Of a stretch of DNA of 64,000 nucleotides, positions 17,563 through 26,599 are shown piece by piece; position 1 is the first letter of the stretch; every line of letters begins with the position of its first letter. The DNA lies in the NCBI RefSeq assembly GCF_017876595.1, contig NZ_JAGIOG010000001.1, forward strand, positions 744,001-808,000, written 5' to 3'. A program made the position numbers and the translations under genes. Below the pieces are notes generated by a model. The model was not told the origin of the DNA. It saw only the letters and a list, made by a program, of their open reading frames with translations, and did not search any database. The stretch comes from Aeromicrobium fastidiosum. GTDB taxonomy: Bacteria; Actinomycetota; Actinomycetes; Propionibacteriales; Nocardioidaceae.

Positions 17563-19080
17563 ATGGACCTCGACGTCGTCGGACGCATGCTGTCGACCCT
17601 TCCCGCCGACGACGACCACCCGTACCGCACGGGGCCCTGGCAACCCCAGACCACGGAGTGGAAGGCCGACGACCTGCAGGTCGTGCAGGGCGAGATCCCA
17701 TCCGACCTTGACGGCGTATACCTGCGCAACACCGAGAACCCGCTGCATCCCGCGATCCGCAACTACCACCCGTTCGACGGCGACGGCATGGTGCACGTCG
17801 TGGGCTTCCGTGACGGCACGGCGTTCTACCGCAACAGCTTCGTGCGCACCGACGGGCTGATGGCTGAGCAGGACGCCGGCAAGAGCCTGTGGGCTGGCCT
17901 GGCCGAGCGACCCAGCCAGTCGCTGATGGACCACGGCTGGGGTGCGCGCGGACGCATGAAGGACGCGTCGAGCACCGACGTCGTCGTGCACAACGGCGTG
18001 GCGCTCACGTCGTTCTACCAGTGCGGCGACCTCTACCGGGTCGACCCGATGACCACCAGGACCCTGGGCAAGGAGACGTGGGGCGGCGCATTCCCGTTCG
18101 ACTGGGGTGTGTCGGCGCACCCCAAGATCGACGACGCCACCGGCGAGATGCTGTTCTTCAACTACAGCACCGAGGCGCCCTACATGAACTACGGCGTGGT
18201 CGACGCGAACCACGAGCTCGTCCACTACACGCCGGTGCCACTGCCCGGACCGCGGCTGCCGCACGACATGGCCTTCACCGAGAACTACGCGATCCTCAAC
18301 GACTGCCCACTGTTCTGGGACCCCGAGGGGCTGGCGCAGGGTGCCTATGCCGCACGCTTCCACCGCGACATGCCCATGCGTCTCGGCGTCATCCCGCGCC
18401 GCGGCGGCCCCGACGACATCCGCTGGTTCGACTGCGAGTCGACGTTCGTCCTGCACTGGGTCAACGCCTACGAGGACGGCGACGAGATCGTCGTCGACGG
18501 CTTCTTCGAGAGCGATCCGTCGCCGGCCGACAACGGCATGGGCGACAAGTGGCAGCGGGCGTTCCGCTTCCTGGCCAACGACCGCATGCAGCCGCGCCTG
18601 CACCGGTGGCGCCTGAACATGGTCACAGGCCTGGTCAAGGAGGAGACGCTCACCGACACCATCAGCGAGTTCGGGATGATGAACGGCTCCCACGCGGGTC
18701 GGAAGTACCGCTACGCCTACGCCGCCACGAGCAAGCCCGCGTGGTTCCTGTTCGACGGCTTGGTCAAGCACGACACCTGGACGGGTCAGGAGCAGCACTT
18801 CCGCTTCGAGGAGAACGTCTACGGCAGCGAGTCCGCGATGGCGCCTCGCGTCGGCAGCACCGCCGAGGACGACGGCTACCTCATCACGCTGACCACCGAC
18901 ATGAACCAGGACGCCTCGTTCTGCGTCGTGTTCGACGCGTCTGACATCACCACGGGCCCGATCTGCACGCTGCGACTCCCCGAGCGCATCTCAAGCGGAA
19001 CCCACTCGACGTGGGCGGCCGGCACCGACCTGCCACAGTGGGACCAGGCGGACGACCCGGCCACCACCGTCGGGCTGTGA
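17563..19080 (+). CDS. Carotenoid oxygenase / lignostilbene-dioxygenase family protein, copy 1
   Basis: 505-residue non-haem Fe(II) dioxygenase that cleaves a C=C bond into two carbonyls. The four iron-ligand histidines fit His186 (SAHPK), His234 (LPHDMAFTENYAILND), His298 (VLHWVNAYE) and His481 (SSGTHSTW). The FDGDGM motif at 71-76 is also typical. There is no signal peptide, so it is cytosolic. An in-frame GTG at 17554 overlaps the thiolase stop, but the ATG at 17563 matches the paralogue's start. The protein aligns without gaps to the copy at 35831. No carotenoid-synthesis gene is in the window, so a stilbenoid, phenylpropenoid or isoprenoid catabolic substrate is more likely than a carotenoid pigment. 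Confidence 0.93.
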   Translation: MDLDVVGRMLSTLPADDDHPYRTGPWQPQTTEWKADDLQVVQGEIPSDLDGVYLRNTENPLHPAIRNYHPFDGDGMVHVVGFRDGTAFYRNSFVRTDGLMAEQDAGKSLWAGLAERPSQSLMDHGWGARGRMKDASSTDVVVHNGVALTSFYQCGDLYRVDPMTTRTLGKETWGGAFPFDWGVSAHPKIDDATGEMLFFNYSTEAPYMNYGVVDANHELVHYTPVPLPGPRLPHDMAFTENYAILNDCPLFWDPEGLAQGAYAARFHRDMPMRLGVIPRRGGPDDIRWFDCESTFVLHWVNAYEDGDEIVVDGFFESDPSPADNGMGDKWQRAFRFLANDRMQPRLHRWRLNMVTGLVKEETLTDTISEFGMMNGSHAGRKYRYAYAATSKPAWFLFDGLVKHDTWTGQEQHFRFEENVYGSESAMAPRVGSTAEDDGYLITLTTDMNQDASFCVVFDASDITTGPICTLRLPERISSGTHSTWAAGTDLPQWDQADDPATTVGL

Positions 19081-20585
19081 CCTACCCGTCGACGCACGCC
19101 CGGACGTTCCCCGACAAGGCGGCCGTCGTGATGGCGGGCTCGGGCGAGTCGCTGACGTACCGCGAGCTCGACGAGGGCTCGATGCGCCTGGCCCAGCTGC
19201 TCCACGCTGACGGCCTGCGGACCGGCGACCACCTCGCCGTCGTGCTGGGCAACCACCTGCGATTCCTCGAGGTCTACTGGGCGGCGATGCGATCAGGGCT
19301 GCACTTCACGCCGGTCAACGCCTACCTGACCGGCGGCGAGGCCCGCTACGTCGTCGAGGACTGCGAGGCGTCGGCACTGGTCGTCGACTCACGTCTCGCG
19401 GAGACCGCAGCAGCACTCGCCGACCTGCCGCTGCGCACGCGGCTCAGCGTCGGTGGCACCCTGCCTGGCTACGACGACTACGCGGCCGCGGCCGCCGCCC
19501 ACCCGGCCGAGCCCCTCGCCGACGAGCCACTCGGCTCACACCTGCTCTACAGCTCGGGCAGCACAGGACGCCCGAAGGCCATCGCCCGGCCGCTCAGCGG
19601 CAAGCATGTCGCCGAGGGCAACGAGGCGCTCCGCGTATGGATCAACGACGCCTACGACGTCACGCCCGACACCGTCTGCTTCAGCCCCGCACCGCTCTAC
19701 CACTCCGCACCCCTCTCGTTCTGCGCCGCGATCTCGTCGATCGGCGGCACGATCGTGCTGATGGAGAAGTTCGAGCCCGCCGCCGCGCTCGAGGCCGTGG
19801 CCGGCTTGCGGCCGACGCACGCGCTGATGGTGCCGACCATGTTCATCCGGTTGCTGCGGCTCGACGACACCACGCGGGCCGCCGCCGACGTGGGCTCGCT
19901 GCGCTACGTGATCCACGGGGCCAGCCCGTGCCCGGCGTCCATCAAGCGCGCGATGATCGAGTGGTGGGGGCCGGTCATCCATGAGTACTACGCCGGCAGC
20001 GAGGACAACGGCTCGACGTTGATCGACTCGCACGAGTGGCTCGAGCGCCCCGGCTCCGTCGGCACCGCGAGCCCCGGCTGCACCATCCACATATGCGACG
20101 TCGCGGGACGCGAGCAGCCCGCGGGCATCGATGGTGTCATCTATTTCGAGACGGCCGGCGCCCCGAACGGCACCCCGCACCCCGACCATTCGACCTGGAC
20201 GACGCTGGGCGATGTCGGGCACCTCGACGACGACGGCTACTTGTTCTTGACCGACCGCACCGACTACATGATCATCTCCGGCGGAGTGAACATCTCACCG
20301 CAGGAGATCGAGGACGTCCTCATCGAACACCCCGCAGTGCTCGACGTCGCTGTGTTCGGCATCCCCGACGAGGAGTTCGGGCAGCAGGTCAAGGCTGTGG
20401 TGCAGCTGGCCGAGCCGACCGCTGATCACGACCTCGTCACGACCGAGCTGCGCGGCTTCGTCCGCGGACGCCTGGCCCGGCACAAGGTGCCCCGCAGCAT
20501 CGACGTCATCGACGAGATGCCGCGGTCCCCCGCAGGCAAGCTCTACAAGCGTCAGCTGCGCGACCGCTACCTCAGCGCCCCGTGA
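19077..20585 (+). CDS. Acyl-CoA synthetase (AMP-dependent ligase)
   Basis: About 502 residues from a GTG at 19077 that overlaps the carotenoid-oxygenase stop (GTGA). Motifs: YSSGSTGRPKA (158-168) as the ATP loop, EYYAGSEDNGST in the position of the A5 motif, TDRTDYMIISGGVNISPQEI at the hinge, and PAGKLYK with the catalytic Lys488. YAGSEDNG for the usual YGxTE, and SGGVN for SGGEN, are departures shared by a subgroup of fadD-like ligases. It is the third gene of the thiolase, carotenoid-oxygenase and ligase module, so it probably activates the substrate or a cleavage product of that module. Confidence 0.93.
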   Translation: MTYPSTHARTFPDKAAVVMAGSGESLTYRELDEGSMRLAQLLHADGLRTGDHLAVVLGNHLRFLEVYWAAMRSGLHFTPVNAYLTGGEARYVVEDCEASALVVDSRLAETAAALADLPLRTRLSVGGTLPGYDDYAAAAAAHPAEPLADEPLGSHLLYSSGSTGRPKAIARPLSGKHVAEGNEALRVWINDAYDVTPDTVCFSPAPLYHSAPLSFCAAISSIGGTIVLMEKFEPAAALEAVAGLRPTHALMVPTMFIRLLRLDDTTRAAADVGSLRYVIHGASPCPASIKRAMIEWWGPVIHEYYAGSEDNGSTLIDSHEWLERPGSVGTASPGCTIHICDVAGREQPAGIDGVIYFETAGAPNGTPHPDHSTWTTLGDVGHLDDDGYLFLTDRTDYMIISGGVNISPQEIEDVLIEHPAVLDVAVFGIPDEEFGQQVKAVVQLAEPTADHDLVTTELRGFVRGRLARHKVPRSIDVIDEMPRSPAGKLYKRQLRDRYLSAP

Positions 20586-21354
20586 ACACCGCGGGACGCT
20601 TTTCGAAAAAGGCGGCGACGCCCTCGCGGTGATCGTCCGACAGCTGGCACTCCGTCATCGCCTCGACGTGGGCGACGAGGTGCTCGTCGCGCGACAGGGC
20701 GCTGGCGGCGTTGAGCAGGCGTTTGGCCCGCGCGATCGCGAACGGCGAGCCGCTCGACACCCGAGCCGCCAGCGCGCGGGCGGCGTCCATCAGGTCGTCC
20801 GGTTCGACGACGTCGAGCACGAAGCCGATGCGCTCGGCCTCGGCGGCGTCGATGAACTCGCCCGAGAACACCAGGCTCTTGGCGGTCTGCAGGCCGACGA
20901 GCTGCGGCAGCAGCCACGTGCCGGCCCCCGTGTCGGGCACGAGCCCACGCTGCACGAAGATCCACGAGAAGCGGGCCCGCGTCGACGCGATGCGGAAGTC
21001 GCACTGCGTCGCCAGCTCGATGCCGAGCCCTGCGGCCGGCCCGTCGACGGCGGCGATGACCGGCTTGGCGGCGTCGTGCAGGAACCAGTGCTGGCCGTCG
21101 GTGTGCTGGGTCCGGTCCTCGCCCTTCGTGCCCGGCGCGACGTCGTGCAGCTCGGTGAGGTCTGTACCGGCGCAGAACTGACCCGGCGTGCCGGTCAGCA
21201 CGATTGCCTTGACCACCGGGTCGGCCTCGGCAGCGTGGGTGGAGTCGCGAATCGCTGCGAGCATCGCGTAGCTCAGCGCGTTGCGCTTCTCCGGCCGGTC
21301 GATCGTGATGACGCCCAGCCCGTCCTGCACCTCGTACCGCACGAAGTCGGTCAT
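20572..21354 (-). CDS. Enoyl-CoA hydratase/isomerase family protein
   Basis: 260-residue crotonase-fold protein from the ATG at 21354. The oxyanion-hole motifs are visible (GQFCAGTDL and DGPAAGLGIEL). Of the two glutamates used by true hydratases, the first is present (GIELATQCD) but the second is replaced: FSWIF stands where FGQPE occurs. The FVQRGLVPD stretch resembles crotonases annotated as isomerases. Hydratase activity is therefore doubtful, and isomerase, hydrolase or lyase chemistry is possible. Last gene of the leftward ligase, VOC, crotonase operon; its start overlaps the VOC stop by ATGA. The 3' end overlaps the convergent ligase by 14 bp. Confidence 0.9.
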   Translation of the reverse strand: MTDFVRYEVQDGLGVITIDRPEKRNALSYAMLAAIRDSTHAAEADPVVKAIVLTGTPGQFCAGTDLTELHDVAPGTKGEDRTQHTDGQHWFLHDAAKPVIAAVDGPAAGLGIELATQCDFRIASTRARFSWIFVQRGLVPDTGAGTWLLPQLVGLQTAKSLVFSGEFIDAAEAERIGFVLDVVEPDDLMDAARALAARVSSGSPFAIARAKRLLNAASALSRDEHLVAHVEAMTECQLSDDHREGVAAFFEKRPAVFTGR

Positions 21355-22070
21355 GCCGGAACCGTAGCGTCGGCGACGAAGCGGACGTCGACGCCGCACA
21401 GCCTCAGGCTCTCGCCGACCCGCTCCGGGTCGGCGGCGGCCACGTCGAACGCGACGAGGCCGGTGACGTCGTCCGACGGGACGAACCTCAGCACCGTGTG
21501 CTGCAGCGGCAGCGTGGTGGGGTCAGCGAGGGGCATGTCGAGGACCTGCGACCATGTGCGGGCCAGGGCCTCGGGGTCCGGCGACGCGAGGTCGGCCGCC
21601 ACGACGTCACGAGCGACGTCGGTGCAGGCGGCGTCGAAGATGCGCGGTGCGAAGTGCCAGCTCTCCGGCGGGTCGACCTGGTCGACCTCGGCCAACGTGC
21701 CGAGCGTCCTGGGGTGCCACTGCGAGATGCGGTTGCCCTCGAAGTCCTGCGCGAACAGCGGCTCGATGCCCAGGCCGGCGGCGCGGTCGACGACCGCCTG
21801 CTGGTCGTCGACCTGCACCACGAGCATGTAGCCGACGGCGCCCCTTCGCTCGACCAGACGCCCGTGGGACGAGTCGGCCGTCAACGGCGCGCACAGCTCG
21901 AGGAACGTGTCGCCGAACGACAGCACCTCGTGCTCGAAGCCGAGCTCGGTCATCGACTCGGGGTCGCGCGTCCCGCTCGTGTGGCCGAAGGCGTCGCGAC
22001 ATTGCGTGATCGCCTCGTCGAGGTCGGGGACCAGCAGGACGACCTGGCGGATGCAGGGCAGGGCGGGCAT
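21351..22070 (-). CDS. Two-domain VOC (glyoxalase/dioxygenase-fold) protein, copy 1
   Basis: 239 residues forming two vicinal-oxygen-chelate modules (about 1-130 and 140-238). The first begins IRQVVLLVPDLDEAITQCRD and the second VVAADLASPDPEALARTWSQVL, the usual betaalpha-beta-beta-beta opening. VOC proteins use a divalent metal for isomerase, epimerase, extradiol-dioxygenase or hydrolase reactions. A clear 2-His-1-Glu set cannot be assigned by eye. It sits 9 bp downstream of an acyl-CoA ligase, as does the second VOC protein at 32549, so the ligase-VOC pairing is repeated in the island. It may act on a CoA thioester intermediate. Confidence 0.87.
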   Translation of the reverse strand: MPALPCIRQVVLLVPDLDEAITQCRDAFGHTSGTRDPESMTELGFEHEVLSFGDTFLELCAPLTADSSHGRLVERRGAVGYMLVVQVDDQQAVVDRAAGLGIEPLFAQDFEGNRISQWHPRTLGTLAEVDQVDPPESWHFAPRIFDAACTDVARDVVAADLASPDPEALARTWSQVLDMPLADPTTLPLQHTVLRFVPSDDVTGLVAFDVAAADPERVGESLRLCGVDVRFVADATVPA

Positions 22071-22079
22071 GGGCTTCTC

Positions 22080-23807
22080 CTAGTGCGACGGGACGGGGTG
22101 CGCCGGCTGGGCCAGCAGGATGCGCAGCTCGCGCTTGAGGATCTTGCCGATCGCGTTGCGCGGAAGCGCCTCGACGACCTCGAGCCGCTCCGGCCACTTG
22201 AACGTAGCTACCTGCTGGTCTCGCAGGCGGGCGACGAGCTGGTCGAGCGTTGGCGCGTCGGCGGGGTCGCGCGGCACCACGAACAGGCACACCCGCTCGC
22301 CGAGCCGCGCATCGGGCATCGCGACGGCTGCCACCTCGGCCACGCGGTCGTCGGCGATCACGAGGGCCTCGACCTCGGCGGCCGAGATCTTGAAGCCGCC
22401 GCGGATGATCAGGTCCTTCGCCCGGTCGACGTGCATCAGGTACGACGGGCTGTCGGCACTGATCTCGAAGACGTCGCCGGTGCAGAACCAGCCGTCGGCG
22501 TCGAACCCGTGGCGGCCCCGGTCCCAGTAGCCGGCGAAGATCGTCGGGCCCTTCAGCCGCAGCTCGCCGGCCCGGCCGGGCGTGGTGACCTCGTCGCCGT
22601 CGTCGAGGCTCACGAGCCGCGCCTGCATCGCGTGCGCCACGTCCACCCGGTACGGCATGCCCTCGACCCCGTACCGCGGGAAGAGACGACCGCGGTCGGA
22701 CGGCTCGGGGACGGTCTCCGGGTCGCCGAACAGCACCCCGCCCTCGTTGGACCCGAACAGGTTGAGCACCTCGACTCCGTGGTCGCGCTCCCACCGGGCG
22801 ATCATCCAGCCCGAGAGCGGCGCGGACCCGGACCCGACCGCTCGCAGCGTCGATAGGTCGTGCTGCTCGAAGGCCGTGTCGTCGGCGACGAGGGTGTCGA
22901 GCACCAGGGGCGGCGCACACGTGTAGGTGACCCGCTCGCTCTCGATCTGTCCGACGAAGACGTCGAGGTCGAACGGGTGGTGCTGCGCCAGCGTCGCCCC
23001 GAGGGTGATCCACGGAATGAACATGCCGGCCAGACCGCCGCCGTTGACCATCGGGAACGGGTTGAGCAGCACGTCGTCGGGGCCCAGCCTCGGCGCCTGG
23101 CTGCACGCCGCGCCCAGCACCTCCCAGTCGCCGTAGGCCCGCGGGACGCCCTTCGGCGTTCCCTCGGTGCCGGACGTCCACACCAGGGTCACGCAGTCGT
23201 TGGAGCCGAGGTCGAGCGATGCGAGGTGCTCGACCAGCGCCGGCGAATCGGCACCCGCCTGGGCGACCCGCGCGTCCAACGGCTGCGCCCCGTCGACCAC
23301 GTCCGGCCCGAAGGCCAGCACCGTCCGCAGCGTCGGCACGTCGCCGCACAGTCCGACCGCGTCGGCCGCGAGCGGACGGCCGACGGCCTGCGTGGCCGTC
23401 ACGAGCACTTCGGCACCGGCCGCGGTGGTCATGCCGCTCAGCTCGTGCCGCCGGTACTGCACCGGGAACGGCGTCACGATCGCGCCCAGCCGGGCCACGG
23501 CGAGCAGCACCAGCGGCAGCTCGACGCAGTTCGGCAGCTGCACGCCCACGACGACGTCGCGCCGGACCCCGTGGTCGAACAGCACGCGCGAGATGCGGTC
23601 GACCTGGTCGCCGACCTCCTCCCACGTGAGCCGGCGAGGCTCGCCGGCCATGAAGGAGGAACGGTTGGGCGCGTCGGCCAACGAGAGCCGGTGGCCTATG
23701 GCGCTGCGGTGGCCGGCCAGGAGGTCGGACCAGGTCGTGCCGGTCCACCACCCGTCGGCTCGGAAGCTCTCGGCGACCTCTTCTGGGAACAGATGCACGC
23801 GGCTCAT
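22080..23807 (-). CDS. Acyl-CoA synthetase (AMP-dependent ligase, alicyclic/aromatic-acid type)
   Basis: 575 residues, first gene of a leftward operon with VOC and crotonase genes. ATP loop is WTSGTEGTPKGVPRA, an uncommon GTEG form shared with the ligase at 27001. Further motifs are LFGSNEGG (in place of YGxTE), RAKDLIIRGGFKISAAEVEA (FK for the usual EN), and IGKILKREL with the catalytic lysine. The N-terminal GWWTGTTWSDLL extension also matches the 27001 ligase. This subgroup resembles cyclohexanecarboxylate-type CoA ligases; the substrate is inferred only as a non-linear acid. Its promoter is shared with the divergent crotonase operon and carries motif site C. Confidence 0.93.
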   Translation of the reverse strand: MSRVHLFPEEVAESFRADGWWTGTTWSDLLAGHRSAIGHRLSLADAPNRSSFMAGEPRRLTWEEVGDQVDRISRVLFDHGVRRDVVVGVQLPNCVELPLVLLAVARLGAIVTPFPVQYRRHELSGMTTAAGAEVLVTATQAVGRPLAADAVGLCGDVPTLRTVLAFGPDVVDGAQPLDARVAQAGADSPALVEHLASLDLGSNDCVTLVWTSGTEGTPKGVPRAYGDWEVLGAACSQAPRLGPDDVLLNPFPMVNGGGLAGMFIPWITLGATLAQHHPFDLDVFVGQIESERVTYTCAPPLVLDTLVADDTAFEQHDLSTLRAVGSGSAPLSGWMIARWERDHGVEVLNLFGSNEGGVLFGDPETVPEPSDRGRLFPRYGVEGMPYRVDVAHAMQARLVSLDDGDEVTTPGRAGELRLKGPTIFAGYWDRGRHGFDADGWFCTGDVFEISADSPSYLMHVDRAKDLIIRGGFKISAAEVEALVIADDRVAEVAAVAMPDARLGERVCLFVVPRDPADAPTLDQLVARLRDQQVATFKWPERLEVVEALPRNAIGKILKRELRILLAQPAHPVPSH

Positions 23808-23816
23808 CGTAGATCA

Positions 23817-23836
23817 GTCACCTCAAAACTACTAGA
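23817..23836 (-). promoter_or_regulatory. Weak regulon motif overlapping site C on the opposite strand
   Basis: On the minus strand TCTAGTAGTTTTGAGGTGAC, which keeps the CTA-N11-GTGAC frame of the motif but few inner bases. With site C it creates the inverted pair CAGTCAC (23815-23821) and GTGACTG (23843-23849). Confidence 0.35.
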
Positions 23837-23847
23837 TAGCAAGTGAC
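23828..23847 (+). promoter_or_regulatory. Island regulon motif, site C (ligase-VOC operon / crotonase operon)
   Basis: ACTACTAGATAGCAAGTGAC, in the 87-bp gap between the leftward ligase (start 23807) and the rightward crotonase operon. It shares ACTA-N11-GTGAC with sites A and B. Confidence 0.6.
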
Positions 23848-23933
23848 TGTTCATTTGACGTGCTTCCCGGCACAATGGTCACCTCGCAGCACATGTGAGC
23901 CCCACACGCGCATCGTCCAGGCCAGGAGTGTTC

Positions 23934-24749
23934 TTGAATCTCTTCAGCAAAGATAGTGGCGTCTCGTCCGTGGTGCGCACCGAGCGCGCCGGCGGCGTCG
24001 CGACCATCACGCTGCACCGTCCGGCACGACGCAACGCCTGGACCGTCGAGATGCAAGCCGGCTACTACGACGCCCTCGCGGCGGCGGCGGCCGATCCCGA
24101 CGTGCGCGTCGTCGTGGTCACGGGCGCGGGCGGCTCGTTCTGCCCGGGCGCCGACACCCTGGCTCTCGACACGTACTCGCAGACCGGCACGACTAATCCG
24201 CTCGCCGCAGCCATCGAGCAGCCCGAGTGGTTCCCGAGCACCGTGCCCAAGCCTATGATCGCCGCCGTCGAGGGGCCGTGCGCCGGCATCGGCCTGGTGC
24301 AGGCCCTGATGTGCGACATCCGGGTCGTCGCGCCCACCGCCCGCTTGTCGACCGCCTTCGTCCGGCGGGGACTGCCGGCCATGCACGGCGGGGAGTGGCT
24401 GCTCGAGCGCATCGCCGGCGCGGCCACTGCCCACGAGCTGCTGTTGACCGGACGCACCTTCGACGGCACCGAGGCCGTGCGGCTTGGCGTCGCCCACGAG
24501 GCCACCGACGACCCCCTCGCCCGCGCCCTCGAGCTGGCCCGCGACATGTCCGAGAGCTGCTCGCCCACGTCGATGGCCCACGTCAAGGAACGGCTCTGGA
24601 CCAGCCGCAGCCGCACCCTCGACGAGACCGTCGTCGAGGTCGACGCGGTGCTCGACGACTTCTTGTCGTCCGACGACTTCCGCGAGGGCGTCGCCAGCTT
24701 CGTCGAGAGACGCGCCCCGCGCTTCCGCGGACTCTCCCACCCGCTCTAG
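23934..24749 (+). CDS. Enoyl-CoA hydratase/isomerase family protein lacking catalytic glutamates
   Basis: About 271 residues, crotonase fold: VATITLHRPARRNAW, GGSFCPGADTLAL for the first oxyanion loop and EGPCAGIGLVQALMCD for the second. Neither hydratase glutamate is present: Val replaces the first (GLVQALMCD) and Phe the second (LSTAF). Start is uncertain. A TTG at 23934 sits 5 bases behind AGGAG; a GTG at 23928 is too close to it; a GTG at 23895 gives 13 extra residues without a ribosome site. It is the first gene of a three-gene operon with a flavoprotein and another crotonase. The reaction is unknown; it may act on an activated intermediate as isomerase or C-C lyase. Confidence 0.88.
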   Translation: MNLFSKDSGVSSVVRTERAGGVATITLHRPARRNAWTVEMQAGYYDALAAAAADPDVRVVVVTGAGGSFCPGADTLALDTYSQTGTTNPLAAAIEQPEWFPSTVPKPMIAAVEGPCAGIGLVQALMCDIRVVAPTARLSTAFVRRGLPAMHGGEWLLERIAGAATAHELLLTGRTFDGTEAVRLGVAHEATDDPLARALELARDMSESCSPTSMAHVKERLWTSRSRTLDETVVEVDAVLDDFLSSDDFREGVASFVERRAPRFRGLSHPL

Positions 24750-24767
24750 ACCCTCTCGAAGGACACG

Positions 24768-25730
24768 ATGACCACCCCCTTGAGCCAGCCGCTCCGCCTG
24801 CCCGTCGTGGCGGCACCCATGTTCCTGATCTCCGGCACCGACCTCGTCGTCGCGGCGTGCACGTCGGGCGTGGTCGGGTCGTTCCCGGCACCGAACTGCC
24901 GCACCACCGACGAGCTCGACCGCTGGATGGGCACCATCACCGACGCGCTGCGCGGGGCGGCCGAGGCCGACCCGGACGCCGTCATCGCGCCATGGGCCCT
25001 GAACCTCGTCACTCACAGCACCAATGCACGGCTGGCCGACGACCTCGCCCTCGTCGCCGAGCACCGGCCGCCCATTGTCATCACCGCTCTCGGCTCACCC
25101 GCGCCGGTCATGGACGTGGTCAAGGGTTACGGCGGCATCGTTGTGGCCGACGTCGTGAACCTCAAGCTCGCCCACAAGGCCGCGAACCTGGGCGTCGACG
25201 GCCTGGCCTGCGTGTCGAGCGGAGCGGGCGGGCACACCGGTCACCTGTCGCCGTTCGCCTTCGTGTCGGCGGTGCGCGAGTTCTTCGACGGCATCGTCAC
25301 GGTCGGCGGCGGCATCAGCGACGGCTACGGCGTCGCGGGCGCGATCGCGTCCGGCGCCGACCTGGTCTACATGGGCACGCGCTTCCTGCCGACGACCGAG
25401 AGCATGGCGCCCGAGGCCTACAAGCAGATGGTCGTCGACCACGGGCCCGACGACCTGGTCGTCAGCTCCGGCGTCACCGGTACCGACGCCTCGTGGCTGC
25501 GTCCGAGCCTGGTCGCCAACGGCTTCGACCCCGACCGCATGGCGGCCCCGGCCGAGCGCAACTACGACTCGACGTCGCCCACCAAGAAGTGGAAGGACAT
25601 CTGGGCCGCGGGGCAGGGGCTGCAGACCATCCGCGAGATCGAGCCTGTCCGTGCCGTCGTCGACCGGCTCGAGCGAGAGTACCGTGCGGCGGGCGACCGA
25701 TTCGCCGCCCTTACCCCGGGAGCACCATGA
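24768..25730 (+). CDS. Nitronate monooxygenase / NPD-like FMN flavoprotein
   Basis: 320-residue TIM-barrel flavoprotein of the 2-nitropropane dioxygenase and enoyl-ACP reductase II family. Evidence: LPVVAAPMFLISGTDLVVA at the N-terminus, the family hallmark SSGAGGHTGHLSPF with the active-site His156, and the FMN-phosphate site around VGGGISDGYGVAGAIASGAD and YMGTRFL. In catabolic clusters, members oxidise nitronates or act as enoyl-CoA or dienoyl reductases. Flanked by two crotonases and overlapping the next by ATGA, it more likely handles an unsaturated acyl-CoA than a nitro compound; that is inference. Confidence 0.9.
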   Translation: MTTPLSQPLRLPVVAAPMFLISGTDLVVAACTSGVVGSFPAPNCRTTDELDRWMGTITDALRGAAEADPDAVIAPWALNLVTHSTNARLADDLALVAEHRPPIVITALGSPAPVMDVVKGYGGIVVADVVNLKLAHKAANLGVDGLACVSSGAGGHTGHLSPFAFVSAVREFFDGIVTVGGGISDGYGVAGAIASGADLVYMGTRFLPTTESMAPEAYKQMVVDHGPDDLVVSSGVTGTDASWLRPSLVANGFDPDRMAAPAERNYDSTSPTKKWKDIWAAGQGLQTIREIEPVRAVVDRLEREYRAAGDRFAALTPGAP

Positions 25731-26584
25731 CCTACGAGACACTCGTCCTCACCGTCGCCGACCGCATCGCGACGATCGAGCTGAACCGCCCCGAGCACCT
25801 CAACTCGATCACCAGCCAGATGGTCGACGAGCTGGTCGCGGTCTTCGCGCAGACCAACGACGACCCCGACGTCCGTGTTGTCGTCGTGACCGGTCGAGGC
25901 AAGGCCTATTGCGCCGGTGCCGACCTGTCGGGCGGATCCGGCTCGCTCGACGCCGAGGAGCGCGGCTGGGCCGAGGAGATCGACGAGTTTCGCGACGGCG
26001 GGGGCCTGATCACCCTCAACATCTTCGCGTCGACCAAGCCCGTCATCGCCGCTGTCAACGGCGTCGCAGCCGGCCTCGGCGCCACGATGCTGCTGCCGAT
26101 GGACTTCATCATGGCGGCCGAGTCGGCCCGCTTCGGCTTCGTCTTCGCCAAGCGCGGCATCGTGCCCGAGGCGTGCTCGACGTGGTTCCTTCCCAAGAAG
26201 GTCGGGCTATCGAAGGCCGCCGAGTGGTTCTACACCGGACGCATGGTCTCGTCGGCGGAGGCGCTGGACGCCGGCCTGGTGCGCAGCGTCCACCCCGACG
26301 ACGAGCTGTTGCCGGCGGCCTACGCCCTGGCGCGCGAGATCGTCGACAACACCTCGCCCGTCGCAGTCGGCATGATCCGCCAGATGCTGTGGCGCTTCGC
26401 CAGCTCCGACCACCCCATGGACGCCCACCGCGTCGACTCGCGGCTCAACTACGAGCTCGGCACGACCCCAGACGTCGTCGAGGGCATCACGTCGTTCCTC
26501 GAGAAGCGTCCGCCCCGGTTCCCCGGCACACTCCCCGCGGACGCCCCCGCGTCGTACCCCTGGTGGAGCGAGCCGACGTTCTGA
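25727..26584 (+). CDS. Enoyl-CoA hydratase/isomerase family protein
   Basis: 285-residue crotonase-fold protein starting at an ATG that overlaps the flavoprotein stop (ATGA). It has IATIELNRPEHLNSI, the oxyanion loops KAYCAGADLSG and NGVAAGLGATMLL, and the FVFAKRGIVPEACSTWFLP stretch found in a large actinobacterial crotonase subgroup. Hydratase Glu-1 is Ala here (GLGATMLLPMD) and the Glu-2 position is Phe (FGFVF). The Glu in VPEA may serve as the base instead, as in isomerase-like members. Last gene of its operon, convergent with the NTF2-fold gene. Confidence 0.9.
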   Translation: MTYETLVLTVADRIATIELNRPEHLNSITSQMVDELVAVFAQTNDDPDVRVVVVTGRGKAYCAGADLSGGSGSLDAEERGWAEEIDEFRDGGGLITLNIFASTKPVIAAVNGVAAGLGATMLLPMDFIMAAESARFGFVFAKRGIVPEACSTWFLPKKVGLSKAAEWFYTGRMVSSAEALDAGLVRSVHPDDELLPAAYALAREIVDNTSPVAVGMIRQMLWRFASSDHPMDAHRVDSRLNYELGTTPDVVEGITSFLEKRPPRFPGTLPADAPASYPWWSEPTF

Positions 26585-26599
26585 CCGCTCGCCTCGCCG

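Noticed and set aside
16253..20585. Carotenoid or retinal pigment metabolism as the role of the carotenoid oxygenases
   Set aside because: No phytoene synthase, desaturase or cyclase, or rhodopsin gene is in the window, while acyl-CoA catabolic genes surround both copies.
24768..25730. Detoxification of nitroalkanes by the NPD-like flavoprotein
   Set aside because: Family membership alone does not show it; position between two crotonases with an ATGA overlap argues for an acyl-CoA role.
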